64,000 nt of DNA from positions 4,154,001-4,218,000 of the forward strand of contig NZ_CP009520.1 of NCBI RefSeq assembly GCF_000969905.1, given 5' to 3'. Under the pieces are notes generated by a model. That model made no database searches. It saw nothing but the letters and a program-made list of their open reading frames with translations, and was not told where the DNA came from. Of the stretch, positions 46,715 to 56,968 are shown piece by piece. The translations under genes and the position numbers were made by a program. The DNA comes from Methanosarcina vacuolata Z-761. Lineage in GTDB: Archaea; Halobacteriota; Methanosarcinia; Methanosarcinales; Methanosarcinaceae. Numbering within the stretch: position 1 is the first letter of the stretch; each line of letters opens with the position of its first letter.

Positions 46715-47328
46715 AATGATTCTCCCATACGTTTTTAGATGTTTATAAATAAGCTGTAAACGCCATTCCGGATTTGCCAGAAACTTTCCACGGCTCCGGT
46801 AAAGTAGTATAAGAAGGCTTTTCTAATTTTTAAGCCTGACTCTTATTTTACCAATACATTACTTAAGATCTGCATAGAAAAACTGGAAAATATTCCGAGC
46901 TTGGAGTGCCTGCAGAGCTAATCTACAGATCGAGAACTAATACGATTAATTTATCCTTGACTATATAACGCTTGTGCGAGATTTTACGTCTTTTTACTGG
47001 ATTCCGGGGAAAACTGCCTGAAATCTCGGAAAAAATCCGGAAAAATCCAGATTAAAGGAATACTGGATTAAAGGAAATAGTGGATTAAAAGAAATACTGG
47101 ATTAAAAGAAATACTGGATTAAAGGTAATACTGGATTAAAAGAAATACTGGATTAAAGGTAATATTAGGTTTCAAAGAGAAGATTCTTTACTCAATAAGA
47201 GTTATTATTCTCTTGAAGCGTGCAGTATAGTAAATTTGCCTGGAAATTTTTCCTTTTTTTATTACAGGCGTGTCAGGACTCCGTTCTGCAATTCTTACGC
47301 TATCCACACTGCCTTTCCGACTTTCGTC
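46715..47328. other. Intergenic with 17-bp repeats
   Basis: No gene. ACTGGATTAAAAGAAAT and variants repeat about six times in 47053-47163. Confidence 0.6.
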
Positions 47329-49116
47329 TTAAAAGTTGATCCCAAGCTCCTTTAACTTTTCCAATCCGGGAACTCCTTCTTCATTCCATCCGCGGTAGTG
47401 GTAATATTCCTGAAGTGCAGATTCGAATTCCTGCCTGGGAAGCCCGTAACCTTCGTTTTTGCCCTCGTTTTCAAACAACCTTTCAGGAAGGGTATCGTCT
47501 TTTCGTGTAAATCCTGCTTTAAGGTTATACATTCTCTCCAGATTATAGATTCTTTCTCCGATTTTCAGAAGCTCAGCCGGTGATATCTCCATACCTGCAC
47601 CCGAAAGCAAGAGAGACGAACCGAGCTCTTCGTTAAGGGCAAAACCCGAGTAGGGGCAGAATACAAAAGAATCCAGAACTGCAGTCAGGTTTTCAAATAC
47701 CTGAAGGATGCCTGCTTTTCCTTTAAGGCTCAGACGGTTGAGACTTACAGGCTTTCCAAGCACCTCTGGCCCGACCATGAAAGCAGTCAGATAGTCCCCC
47801 CCGTGGCTGGAAGTAGCATAAGCCAGAGCCTGTCCCCTGATTCCTCGCGGATCAAAACCTCCGAGTTCTAGCCCCTTTACATCCATGCTCAGGTCTTTTC
47901 TCCCAAAGCCTGATAAGTATCGTCTGGCTCCATTTCCTAGTTTGCCGCCTTCCCCGATTTCAAAGAGCCTGGATTCCATTTCATTAGCCTCGGTTATTCG
48001 TTCTTTGAGTTCTGCATATGCCCCGAGTACGGAACCTGCCGAGATCGGATCAAGCCCGTAGTCCTTGCATATCCTGTCAGCCTTAAGCACGGAAGTGAGA
48101 TCAGGGTTTTCAAGGTTAAACCCAAAGGCCCAGAAGGAATCATAATCAGGCAAAATCTGTCCTTCAGGTAAAATCGCCCCTTCAGGTAAAATCTGCCCTT
48201 TCTCTTTAAACATCTGCCCTACTCCTTTAATTCTCTTCTTACAACCCAGAGGACAACCAGGGCAACTCTTATTTTCAAGCTCGAAAGTGGATTTGATACG
48301 CTCTCCTGAAAGCGCATCTGCAAATGGAGTTTTCTTTCCGGTAAAGTTCCTGCTGGGGATGAGATTCATATAATCCAGCAGTTTTACAAGCGCAGACGTG
48401 CCGTAATTTGCAAGGCCTTTTGAAAGCACAGGGCTTGCATCAAAGAGCTTTAGTAGTTTTACCTCAAGTTCCCGGAATCTCTCAGGATCGGAAGGAGAAA
48501 GTTCTTTTTCCCCTTTCACAACCACGGCTTTGAGCATTTTTGAGCCGGCAACCGCGCCCAGGCCGCCTCTTCCGCTATATATGGAATCAACAACAAAAGA
48601 GGAGATGAGGACCTGTTTTTCTCCTGCCCTGCCAATACAGGCCACACTACCTTTCACACTACCTTTGTTTTCGAGGGCTTCGGTACATTCTCTGACATTC
48701 TTTCCCCAGAGATGTTCTGCGGGCACAACTTCAATGTTTCCGTCCGTGATTTCCACATAGGAAGGCCTGTTTGCCTTTCCGGTAACTACCAGAGCATCAA
48801 TTTCAGCTTTCTTCAGTTCACTCCCGAAGCCCCCAGTCATATTCCAGCTAAATATTGTGCCTGTTAGAGGCGATTTCGATGTGAGGACTGCACCTGAAGC
48901 CATCGGGGCAAGGCCTGAAAGCGGACCTGAGGTAAAAATGAGAGGATTGAGAGGGCTAAGAGGATCGATATCGGGACCTGTCAGCTCAGAAAGAAGTTTC
49001 ACTCCAAGTCCTCTGCCTCCAAGATATCTGAGAATTAACTTTTCATCAGTTTCGACGATATTAACTGATTCAGTGCCAAGGTCTACATATACTGTTTTTC
49101 CTGTCCAGCAAGTCAT
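47329..49116 (-). CDS. aor: Aldehyde:ferredoxin oxidoreductase (tungsten type)
   Basis: About 595 residues. The N-terminal domain has the tungstopterin-binding pattern YLGGRGLGVKLL, SPLTGTIFSWNMTGGFG and GRGGLGAVAGSK. The 4Fe-4S cluster Cys residues are CPGCPLGC with a later Cys in VFCPYSGF. The family oxidises aldehydes to acids with ferredoxin. I start at MTCWTGKTVYVDLGTES, with AAGGA upstream. Between residues about 305 and 320 lies an insertion GQILPEGAILPEGQILP, a tandem copy of six residues encoded by an 18-bp repeat (48152-48205). It falls just after the cluster motif and is probably a surface loop. Confidence 0.92.
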   Translation of the reverse strand: MTCWTGKTVYVDLGTESVNIVETDEKLILRYLGGRGLGVKLLSELTGPDIDPLSPLNPLIFTSGPLSGLAPMASGAVLTSKSPLTGTIFSWNMTGGFGSELKKAEIDALVVTGKANRPSYVEITDGNIEVVPAEHLWGKNVRECTEALENKGSVKGSVACIGRAGEKQVLISSFVVDSIYSGRGGLGAVAGSKMLKAVVVKGEKELSPSDPERFRELEVKLLKLFDASPVLSKGLANYGTSALVKLLDYMNLIPSRNFTGKKTPFADALSGERIKSTFELENKSCPGCPLGCKKRIKGVGQMFKEKGQILPEGAILPEGQILPDYDSFWAFGFNLENPDLTSVLKADRICKDYGLDPISAGSVLGAYAELKERITEANEMESRLFEIGEGGKLGNGARRYLSGFGRKDLSMDVKGLELGGFDPRGIRGQALAYATSSHGGDYLTAFMVGPEVLGKPVSLNRLSLKGKAGILQVFENLTAVLDSFVFCPYSGFALNEELGSSLLLSGAGMEISPAELLKIGERIYNLERMYNLKAGFTRKDDTLPERLFENEGKNEGYGLPRQEFESALQEYYHYRGWNEEGVPGLEKLKELGINF

Positions 49117-49283
49117 ATTGAGTCCTTCGTTTCTGTTCCGATCCAAGCTTTCAATCCTGTTTTTATAATCATTTCACTTATACCTTATTTAAGTTGATAT
49201 TCCTTTTTTTCTTTGAAATATACACCATCAGGAAGAAAACTTCTTAGCCGGTAACCAATGAATATATTACGGACAGGTCAGAA

Positions 49284-49634
49284 TTATTTACTTTCAGCAT
49301 GCCTGTCCAATAAACCGGATACAGAATCTATAGCCTCAATGACAATTATCCCTATAAACGCCGTAAGCATACCATAAAAAGTAGCCATTATATAAGGAAC
49401 AAAAGGTGACGCAGCTACTATATCTATGCACGCAAGGTGCCATATAATAGACTCTCCATCCCTCAAAGGGATAACATATGCAAGCACGAAAGCAAGTGGC
49501 AGTCCGATAATCGACCCCACAATACTCAGTTTTTTATTTTTGAGGATTACGTATAAAAGAGCAAATGAGATGCTAACAGGTATTAACAAGTAAAATACCG
49601 GAAACATTAGAACAAATCCTAATCCTTCATCCAA
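49284..49634 (-). CDS. Hypothetical membrane protein
   Basis: A 116-residue protein with three hydrophobic helices (LMFPVFYLLIPVSISFALLY, IGLPLAFVLAYVI, and FVPYIMATFYGMLTAFIGII). I recognise no family. A GAGGAG just before the ATG supports translation. It stands between the aldehyde oxidoreductase and a broken PKD gene, without evident link to either. Confidence 0.55.
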   Translation of the reverse strand: MDEGLGFVLMFPVFYLLIPVSISFALLYVILKNKKLSIVGSIIGLPLAFVLAYVIPLRDGESIIWHLACIDIVAASPFVPYIMATFYGMLTAFIGIIVIEAIDSVSGLLDRHAESK

Positions 49635-49752
49635 TTAATTCATCTCCTCAGTGATTGTTTCATACTGAACCTGAATTCTGGCTGTGCTGCTGGCTTCTCA
49701 TATTTATTTTCAAATTGACTTTTTACACAAATAGAACACTATCATTGAAAAA

Positions 49753-50111
49753 TTAAAAAATTGAATCCACAAGGGCATTATGGGAAAAACTTAGTATGTT
49801 TGTCTCGCTTATTTTCGTATCAGTTCCATTTGCATTGCTTGCTGTAAGCGTCACTGTATAATTTCCTGCTGCTGAACAGGTATGTGTCGGATTTTGCTCG
49901 GTTGACTTAGTTTCGTCTCCAAAATTCCTGTCACTATAGATAGAAAGGTTTACTTTAATTGATTCATTAGTGGTTATCCGGGTTTTCGTGAGAGTGAGTT
50001 GACCATCTACACACTGTGAAGAAGCTGCCAACGCTGCAGATGAAACGAAATTAAAAATACAAAGATGAAGGCTATTTCAAAAAGCATTTTTTTCTTTTTC
50101 ATTTGTTTCAT
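49753..50111 (-). pseudogene. Secreted PKD-domain protein, frameshifted
   Basis: A start MKQMKKKKMLFEIAFIFVFL after GGAGAAGG looks like a signal peptide, then the frame shifts by one base and continues with FVSSAALAASSQC and a short PKD-like end: NFGDETKSTEQNPTHTCSAA, then GNYTVTLTASNANGTD. The classical PKD WDFGDG reads RNFGDE here. The remaining protein is far shorter than other PKD surface proteins. A decayed fragment is the simplest view. Confidence 0.6.
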
Positions 50112-50221
50112 CCTTCTCCCTTTCATGCAATAATCTATCAAAAAAAATTAATGAATAAAAGTGGAGAATGTTATTGATTTTCTTTATCGCCTCCTGACGG
50201 CTGTAAACTTAATCCTCACTC

Positions 50222-52600
50222 TTAATTTGGTTCTATCTGCTCGATAATTTCCTTTGCTTTCCTGACCATGTAATCTGCTTCATCAGCCGAAACCTGTTCA
50301 CATAGCTTCATTTTCTCAACGAGATGAATGAAGGAATTAAGCATGAAAACAGATTCTTTATTCTCACCCTTTTCATAGTAACATTTAGAAGTATCAAGCA
50401 GATCTATCAGGCCTGTTTTTGTTTTTACGTTGCACCTGTATGTAATTTCCACATACTCCTTAAGAGCCTGTATCCCGTCCAGAGGCATTAGCTCCGAAGA
50501 ACAATTGTCAGAAGGCTGGGTTCCGTTTTCATATCCCTCATCCCCATCCGTATAGTTGTCATCCAGAGGAGGTACTTCAGCCGAAGAAAGAGTAAACATA
50601 TAGATATCGGGGTTTCCATTGCGGGAATCATGCCAGACTATTCTGTCCCCATAAATATCAAGTACCCCAGAATTTCCTCCCCATTCATCATCATTATCGC
50701 CTGCAAATATCCAGACTGATCCACTGGTAGTAATTCGGGTTTCCTTAGAAGTGGAAAGGTTGTACATGTAAATATCGGGCCTGCCACTGCGATCATCTAC
50801 CCATACAATTCTGTCTCCATAGATCGAAGGTGACCCTTGATTATATTCATTAGTAGTTATCTGAGTTTCCGTGGAAGTGGAAAGGTTATACATATAGATA
50901 TCCCAGTTTCCATTTCGATAGTCTTCCCATACTATCCTGTCCTCATAGATATCAGGAACTCTTTGAATTGAGTTATTTGTGGTTATCTGGGTTTCCGTAG
51001 AAGTTGAAAGGTTATACATGTAAATATCCAGATTTCCGTCACGACTATCCGTCCACACAATATTGTCTCCGTAGATTGCAGGATAGTCCTGATATGACGT
51101 GTTGTTGCTTATCTGGACTTCCGTAGAAGTGGAAAGATTGTACATGTAGATGTCATTGATTGACCACACTATCCTATCCTTGTAGATACAAGGATTATTT
51201 ATTACATCATCATGTATCTTGGTTTTATTAGAAGTAGAGATGTTATAAGTGTAGACCTCTGGGTTTCCATTCGGCCATTCATACCACACTATCCTGTCCC
51301 CGTAGATATCAGAAGATACTTGATCTGAACTATCATTGGTGATCTGAATTTCTTTGTGGGCGGAAAGATCGTACATATAGATGTCATAGCTGCCAGTAGG
51401 ATATCCAGATTGATCAATGTTTTCTCTGTTGCGAGCATCCTGCCATATTATTTTATCATCGTAGATCGTCGGTTCGGTCTGAAATGATCCATTAGTGGTA
51501 ATCTGTGTCTCAGTTCCATTTTCCCCGTTATCCACAGGCAATCCCGCAGAATCAAGAGTGAACATGTAAATACCACCATGCGAAGGTACCCATACAACCC
51601 TGTCCCCATAGATAGCAGGGTAACTTCCAGAACCCGCGTCGTATACTCCCTCGGCAGTCAACTCGGTTTCAGTAGAAGTGGAAATATTATACATTAAAAC
51701 ATGACTTCTGAAATCCCAGAAGTCTTGAGTCCACACTATTTTATCCTCATAAATATCGGGACTGCCAGTTCTTTCATAGGCTATAAGCTCTCCTGTGGAA
51801 GTGGAAAGATTATGCATTACAATCATTTCATTATTTCCTACATAATCTTCCTGCTCCCATACGACAACGTCCTTATAAATTGAAGGGTTCCAGCTCCTTA
51901 ATCCCGCAGAAAGCGGGGTTTCCGTAGAAGTGGCAAGATCGTATACACATATATTATTATTTATAGAAAAATACGGATCTATGGCATCATCTATTTGCAC
52001 TTCATCTACCCACACTATTTTGTCCCCATAAATCGCAGGATCACTCTGATTTGATTCATTAGTGGTTATTTGAGTTTCCGTGGAAGTCGATAGGTCGTAC
52101 ATGTAAACGTCCAGATTTCCATTTCGATCATCCTGCCATACTATTTTATCATCGTAAATAGCAGGTAAAGTCTGGTTAGAATTACTGGAAGTTATCCGGG
52201 TTTCCGCGGAAGTGGAGAGGTCGTACATGTAGATGTCCCAGTTTCCATTACGCAGATCCTGCCATACCATTTTATCATCGTAAATAGCAGGATTGGACTG
52301 TGTTGAGTTGTTACTGGTTATCTGTGTTTCCATGGAAGTGGAGAGGTCGTACATGTAGATATCCCAGTTTTCATCATGGTTGGAATAGAAGCTTAAGTTA
52401 TCTACCTGATCTTCTTCATTCCGAGCATCGGCCCATACAATTCTGTCCCCATAGAAATCCAGAGACCTTACTTGTGCGTCACTGATGTTGATCCTGGTTC
52501 TCGTACCCTCTGCAGGAACTGCAGTTGCGTTCCCGATGGTCATTAAAAATATAACAAAAAATATTCCAAAAAAAATTGCTGCTCTTTTATCAACTTTCAT
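50222..52600 (-). CDS. Large secreted TolB/PD40-like beta-propeller repeat protein
   Basis: A 792-residue secreted protein: signal peptide (residues about 8-28), then about fourteen repeats of about 45-50 residues with the core NWDIYMYDLSTSTETQIT, SNPAIYDDKIVWQD (WD40-like/TolB type blades, enough for two propellers). A C-terminal helical region from about 700 has Cys residues and no membrane anchor. GAGGTG lies 8 bases before the ATG. It may be a cell-surface or extracellular binding protein. Repeats are nearly identical in DNA, so copy number is likely variable between strains. Confidence 0.88.
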   Translation of the reverse strand: MKVDKRAAIFFGIFFVIFLMTIGNATAVPAEGTRTRINISDAQVRSLDFYGDRIVWADARNEEDQVDNLSFYSNHDENWDIYMYDLSTSMETQITSNNSTQSNPAIYDDKMVWQDLRNGNWDIYMYDLSTSAETRITSSNSNQTLPAIYDDKIVWQDDRNGNLDVYMYDLSTSTETQITTNESNQSDPAIYGDKIVWVDEVQIDDAIDPYFSINNNICVYDLATSTETPLSAGLRSWNPSIYKDVVVWEQEDYVGNNEMIVMHNLSTSTGELIAYERTGSPDIYEDKIVWTQDFWDFRSHVLMYNISTSTETELTAEGVYDAGSGSYPAIYGDRVVWVPSHGGIYMFTLDSAGLPVDNGENGTETQITTNGSFQTEPTIYDDKIIWQDARNRENIDQSGYPTGSYDIYMYDLSAHKEIQITNDSSDQVSSDIYGDRIVWYEWPNGNPEVYTYNISTSNKTKIHDDVINNPCIYKDRIVWSINDIYMYNLSTSTEVQISNNTSYQDYPAIYGDNIVWTDSRDGNLDIYMYNLSTSTETQITTNNSIQRVPDIYEDRIVWEDYRNGNWDIYMYNLSTSTETQITTNEYNQGSPSIYGDRIVWVDDRSGRPDIYMYNLSTSKETRITTSGSVWIFAGDNDDEWGGNSGVLDIYGDRIVWHDSRNGNPDIYMFTLSSAEVPPLDDNYTDGDEGYENGTQPSDNCSSELMPLDGIQALKEYVEITYRCNVKTKTGLIDLLDTSKCYYEKGENKESVFMLNSFIHLVEKMKLCEQVSADEADYMVRKAKEIIEQIEPN

Positions 52601-53267
52601 CTAACTTACACCTCAACCTAAAATGAAATTTTTAATCCAGACTTTCTTTTTCCTAAACTTAGTCATTCGATATTCGATTATTAAACTAAACTCTAAATTT
52701 GAGGAAAGATCCATTTGTAATCGAATCAATATTCGAGACTATAGCTTTCAATTCAGAGGTAAATTTAGGGACTGCACTCTTCAAACTTTGTGGTTTTTAA
52801 CCTGTATTAAGCACTGAGTTCTGGAGCCTACTCATGAGATTTAATTAAAAACAAGTCTCAAATTTCGACTTTCCCCAAAACCCAAACTTGAAGAATAAAT
52901 GTTCAATTCCTACTTTATAAAATATATCCAAGAAAGAATATAGATATTTCTATAAGAACTAAAATAGAATAGTTTATTATATACTATTTCAGAAAAAGGA
53001 TAAGATTAACATGTGTTAACTTTTTTGTTCAGATTTAATGATAATTATGTATCTTATATCATTATTTTGTTAATAGCGTTTTTTAAAGCCTTATTTTCAA
53101 TAATTTCAGTATAGTTGATTCTTAACTCAAATCCGCGGTTCTTTAAAATATGTCATTGAAAATATGGTTTTTAAAAAGTGTTATTGAAAGATAGTTTTAA
53201 AAAGTTATATCCAGAAGATCTTAAAAGAGCCAGCCTTTAAGACAGAGAAATCTCACATATATATTGT
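52601..53267. other. Intergenic, AT-rich
   Basis: No gene seen in this 667-bp divergent region. Confidence 0.45.
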
Positions 53268-53705
53268 ATGAACCTGGAGAAACCTTACATCGTTTCTGTT
53301 TATGCCGTTCTACGGAACGAGAAAGGCGAATTCCTGCTTCTCAGACGGTCGGAAAATTCTCACAGCAATCCGGGAAAATGGGATCTTCCGGGTGGAAAGC
53401 TTGGCCTTGGAGAACTTCTAAAAGACGCGGTTGTTAGGGAGGTCTGGGAGGAAACCGGGATTTCAATTGCGCTCGGAGAGATTGCAGGGTATGCTACCTT
53501 TGAGCTTCCGGACAAAAAAGTAATTGCCATAATATATGACGGAGGATATATCATTGCTAATGTAAAGTTGAGCTATGAACATGTGGAATATGCATGGAGC
53601 TCTCTTGAGCATATTCTGGAAATGGATGCTCTTCCGGATCACTTTAAGGAATTCTTTAAAAGATTCGCTGCCGAAAATAAAGAACCTCCAGAGCTGCCGA
53701 TTTAA
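53268..53705 (+). CDS. Nudix hydrolase
   Basis: A 145-residue MutT-like protein with an exact Nudix box GKLGLGELLKDAVVREVWEE followed by TGI, after the strand KWDLPGG. It hydrolyses a nucleoside diphosphate linked to another moiety; substrates may be oxidised nucleotides, NADH, ADP-ribose or others, not decidable here. It stands alone. Confidence 0.93.
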   Translation: MNLEKPYIVSVYAVLRNEKGEFLLLRRSENSHSNPGKWDLPGGKLGLGELLKDAVVREVWEETGISIALGEIAGYATFELPDKKVIAIIYDGGYIIANVKLSYEHVEYAWSSLEHILEMDALPDHFKEFFKRFAAENKEPPELPI

Positions 53706-54226
53706 AATATATCAGAAAATGGATTACCTGCTGAGCCTGTCACAAAACCAATTTTTATTTTCATAATTTATAAGAGTTATAGAATTACTTTCCTGGTCAG
53801 AATCTCAATTGATGATTTTAAAAATGAGTTTCAAAAAAGTAGATTTTGAGTTTTTGAATCAGCTCTTTAAGTAAAAATCCGAAAGAAAAATTAGTGACTT
53901 ACACTAAGGCCATTTGTAAGCTGATAATAAAGAACTTTTTTGCCTTTTTTAAGAATGTTTTTAATGCATCTATAATTATGATCTCAAGAAGTATTCCCTT
54001 AGTTATCACCCTATTGTGGTTGTTTTCACGAAATTGCGGATTAACTGAACTTTTTTTACAAATTAACTTTACTAATAATTTCATTCAAAAAAGTAAGCTT
54101 ATATCTAAGAACAAATTTTTTGGTCATTATCCAGTTAACAGAGTGAAAATAACTAGGACTTACGCGACTAAATTGAAGGATTGTAGAATTTACATCTTAA
54201 TTGAATTTGTCCTAAGGAGGACTTAC
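53706..54226. other. Intergenic before the PGF-anchored protein gene
   Basis: The frame of the downstream gene is open back to 53894, but the strong AAGGAGG plus signal peptide at 54227 fix the start there. The stretch GGACTTACGCGACTAAATTGAAGG near 54162 resembles the insertion-sequence-like end at about 33104. Confidence 0.45.
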
Positions 54227-55963
54227 ATGAAAAAATCTTTTTCATCTATGGTTTTATTAGTTATACTATTCTTGCAAGTAACTTTAGCTATTATACCATC
54301 AATTGGAGTGGTTTCAGCTTCAGGCAATGTAACAATTAATGATTTTACTTGTAACATTACTAAAGGGACTGTTCCTTTTGATTCAAGGCTAACTGGTAAC
54401 GTGACTGGTCAAGTTACCAGCTGGAAATGGGAATTTTATAATCCGCAAATTAACCATTGGTCTTACAGCAGTAGAAAAGGAAACTCGGTAACTACATCTC
54501 ATAGGTTTGGAAGAGCTAAAGCTTATGGAGTTTTTAATGTTACTTTGATTGTAGTTGGGCCTAATGGAAGTGATTCACTTAAAAAGATAGATTATGTTGT
54601 AGGAAATAAAAACACTACAGGTCTGCCAACTGCTAATTTCTCTGCATCGACCACTTCTGGATATGCACCATTGAATGTAACATTTACTGACAAGAGTAAA
54701 GATGCAACTACAGCTTTATGGTATTTTGGACTGACAAATACTTCAAAAGAAAAGAACTCAACATATACTTTCAATTCTCCCGGAACTTATAGAGTTGTTT
54801 TAGAAGTGAGCAATGGAAGAGGTTGGGATGCGACAGCTCAAGAAATAACTGTTCTGGGGCAACAGAAAATTCTTCCAGAAGCAGGTTTTGACGCCGATAC
54901 TTCCAATGGCCTCGATGTGCAGTTTGCAGACACCTCACAAAACGCAAATGAATGGAACTGGGACTTTGGAGATGGAACTAATTCAACCGATCAGAATCCG
55001 TCACATACCTATTCAACAGCAGGAAACTATACTGTCAATCTTGCAGCAAACAATGAAAACGGAACAAGCTTAGCAAACAAAACAATATATGTGGAAGAAA
55101 TGAGCAGCTCAAGTGGTGGAAGCGATAGTGAAGACAGTAGCAGCGGTGGAGATAGCGTGGGAACCGTTACTGTATCAGATAGCAGCGATAGTAGTAGCGA
55201 TAGTAGTAGCGATAGTAGTAGCGATAGTAGTAGCGGTAGCAGTGGCAGCAGTAGCAGTGATAGCAGCGGAGGCGCCGGTGGTTCGCCCGAACTTCAAAGC
55301 AATGTCGCAGCTAAAGAAATCTCACAGACTTCTATTACATACGGGAACTCTGTAAATTTCAATTTCCCACAAAATGCCACTCCTGTAACTAATATAAGTT
55401 TTGATTCAAAAAAGACTGTTGGCAAAACTACAGCTATAGTTGAGATGCTAATAAATCAGTCCACTCTGGTTTCTGAACCACCTTCTGATGAAGTATATAA
55501 ATTCGTAAACATCTGGGTAGGAAATAGTGGATTTGCAACGCCCGATAATATTGAAAATGCAACAGTATATTTCAAGGTTGAAAAATCCTGGTTACAAGAT
55601 CAAAATATAGACAAGTCTTCTGTTACATTTAATAGGTACAATGATTCACAATGGAATCCTTTACAAACCACTCTTGCAGGAGAAGACAATGAGTACCTGT
55701 ATTTCATAGCTGAAACCCCAGGATTATCTTCTCCTTTTGCGATAACTGGCAAGACAGCATCAAACGCAACTCTGAACGAAACAAAATCTGAAACTCAATC
55801 TGGATCTAATAGTAGTCTTGAAAACAACGCAAGTAATACAACAAATGTTAAACAGACACAAAGTCCAACTACTTCTGGAAATGGAGACAAAAAATCTCCA
55901 GGTTTTGAATCAGTTTTTGGAATCGTTAGTTTGCTTGCTGTGTTTTTGTATAAAAGAAAGTAA
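54227..55963 (+). CDS. Secreted PKD-domain protein with PGF-pre-PGF domain and C-terminal PGF anchor
   Basis: 578 residues. Signal peptide (about 1-33), three PKD-like domains (the third is best: NEWNWDFGDGTNSTDQNPSH with TYSTAGNYTV), a Ser/Asp/Gly-rich linker (about 295-350) encoded by 12-bp repeats, a PGF-pre-PGF domain (FAITGK end) and the C-terminal tail KKSPGFESVFGIVSLLAVFL plus YKRK. The tail is the archaeosortase-type signal. It is likely a glycosylated surface protein anchored by a lipid, with the linker spanning the S-layer (inference). AAGGAGG is at ideal distance. Confidence 0.92.
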   Translation: MKKSFSSMVLLVILFLQVTLAIIPSIGVVSASGNVTINDFTCNITKGTVPFDSRLTGNVTGQVTSWKWEFYNPQINHWSYSSRKGNSVTTSHRFGRAKAYGVFNVTLIVVGPNGSDSLKKIDYVVGNKNTTGLPTANFSASTTSGYAPLNVTFTDKSKDATTALWYFGLTNTSKEKNSTYTFNSPGTYRVVLEVSNGRGWDATAQEITVLGQQKILPEAGFDADTSNGLDVQFADTSQNANEWNWDFGDGTNSTDQNPSHTYSTAGNYTVNLAANNENGTSLANKTIYVEEMSSSSGGSDSEDSSSGGDSVGTVTVSDSSDSSSDSSSDSSSDSSSGSSGSSSSDSSGGAGGSPELQSNVAAKEISQTSITYGNSVNFNFPQNATPVTNISFDSKKTVGKTTAIVEMLINQSTLVSEPPSDEVYKFVNIWVGNSGFATPDNIENATVYFKVEKSWLQDQNIDKSSVTFNRYNDSQWNPLQTTLAGEDNEYLYFIAETPGLSSPFAITGKTASNATLNETKSETQSGSNSSLENNASNTTNVKQTQSPTTSGNGDKKSPGFESVFGIVSLLAVFLYKRK

Positions 55964-56278
55964 GAATACGTAATTAAGAAAGAATATATGATGAGGATTC
56001 AATATCCTCATCTAAGTCTTTTACATACGTTTTCGGTTAAGTGAAGACTCATGATAAATTGCGTCAATTTTTAAACATGTATTAAATAATTTAATAGTTT
56101 GTGAGCTGGAACAGAGTATCGATTTCATGTAAATAGGCCAAAATTTAAGGCCGGCTTTAATATAAAATCGATAATTTTCAGGCAAGAAAATTTCTTAACC
56201 GATGACCAATGAAACCAATCTTGATTTTTAGGATAGAGTTTCAACTTGGATTTACTCTGAGGCACTTTAAATAAATTT
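55964..56278. other. Intergenic between convergent genes
   Basis: No gene and no clear hairpin terminator seen. Confidence 0.4.
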
Positions 56279-56968
56279 TTACTTGAAATACTTATCCTCA
56301 AGTTTTTTTCTTTTTTTCCTGCTGCGCTGCCAGCTTACCCCGAGGTACAGGAGAACTGCAAAAGCTGCAAGAGCTGCCATACGCAGTATGGGCCCATACT
56401 TGCTAAGGAGGAGAGGGTTTAGATCTTCTCTTTGCTCGTATTCAGGATACATGATATCCCTTCTGTTGCTGCTGTGACCCAGGCCCAGAGCGTGCCCGAA
56501 TTCATGTTTTGCAACAGAAAGCATTGTCCCGTCCCCATACTGGCGCCAGGCTTTTCCCTGATAATTTCCTACCTCAAGCACTATGTCGACCTTTACATAT
56601 CGCCCATCAGATACCATGGGACTTGCATAGCCAGCAACGCCTGGGGGAGCCCCTTCAACGATCTCCAGATTTTCAACCCATTTTATCCTGATATCAGCTT
56701 CTTTCGAATCCACAAGTTTGAAAACAGGCGTAAACTCAAGGTTTCCGTTTCCTCCCTCCTCCCAGTATTTCATAGCCTTTTCTATTTGTGCATAATAGGT
56801 AGGGCTGTAGTGCTCGGGAACATTGCTGTCATCAATATATACAGTAATAGGAGAGTGGTCCCATGGATAATCCAGAATTCTTTCCGGATTCGTTTCAGAT
56901 GCAGCTGAGACAGTAGGTAAAATAAGTACCATCAGTAACAGCATAAAAGAAAATCTAACTCTGTACAT
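56279..56968 (-). CDS. Matrixin-like zinc metalloprotease, membrane-anchored
   Basis: A 229-residue protein with signal peptide (ending TVSAAS), a catalytic domain with the zinc motif HEFGHALGLGHSS and the metzincin Met-turn region DIMYP, and one C-terminal transmembrane helix followed by a very basic tail. The catalytic domain faces outside. N-terminal part PITVYIDDSNVPEHYSPTYY fits matrixin folds (residues that pair with a propeptide are absent). A role in turnover or maturation of surface proteins, several of which lie nearby, is inference. Confidence 0.9.
   Translation of the reverse strand: MYRVRFSFMLLLMVLILPTVSAASETNPERILDYPWDHSPITVYIDDSNVPEHYSPTYYAQIEKAMKYWEEGGNGNLEFTPVFKLVDSKEADIRIKWVENLEIVEGAPPGVAGYASPMVSDGRYVKVDIVLEVGNYQGKAWRQYGDGTMLSVAKHEFGHALGLGHSSNRRDIMYPEYEQREDLNPLLLSKYGPILRMAALAAFAVLLYLGVSWQRSRKKRKKLEDKYFK

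Noticed and set aside
53894-54226. N-terminal extension of the PKD/PGF protein
   Set aside because: The frame is open, but a perfect AAGGAGG and a typical signal peptide mark the start at 54227; the extension would bury the signal peptide.
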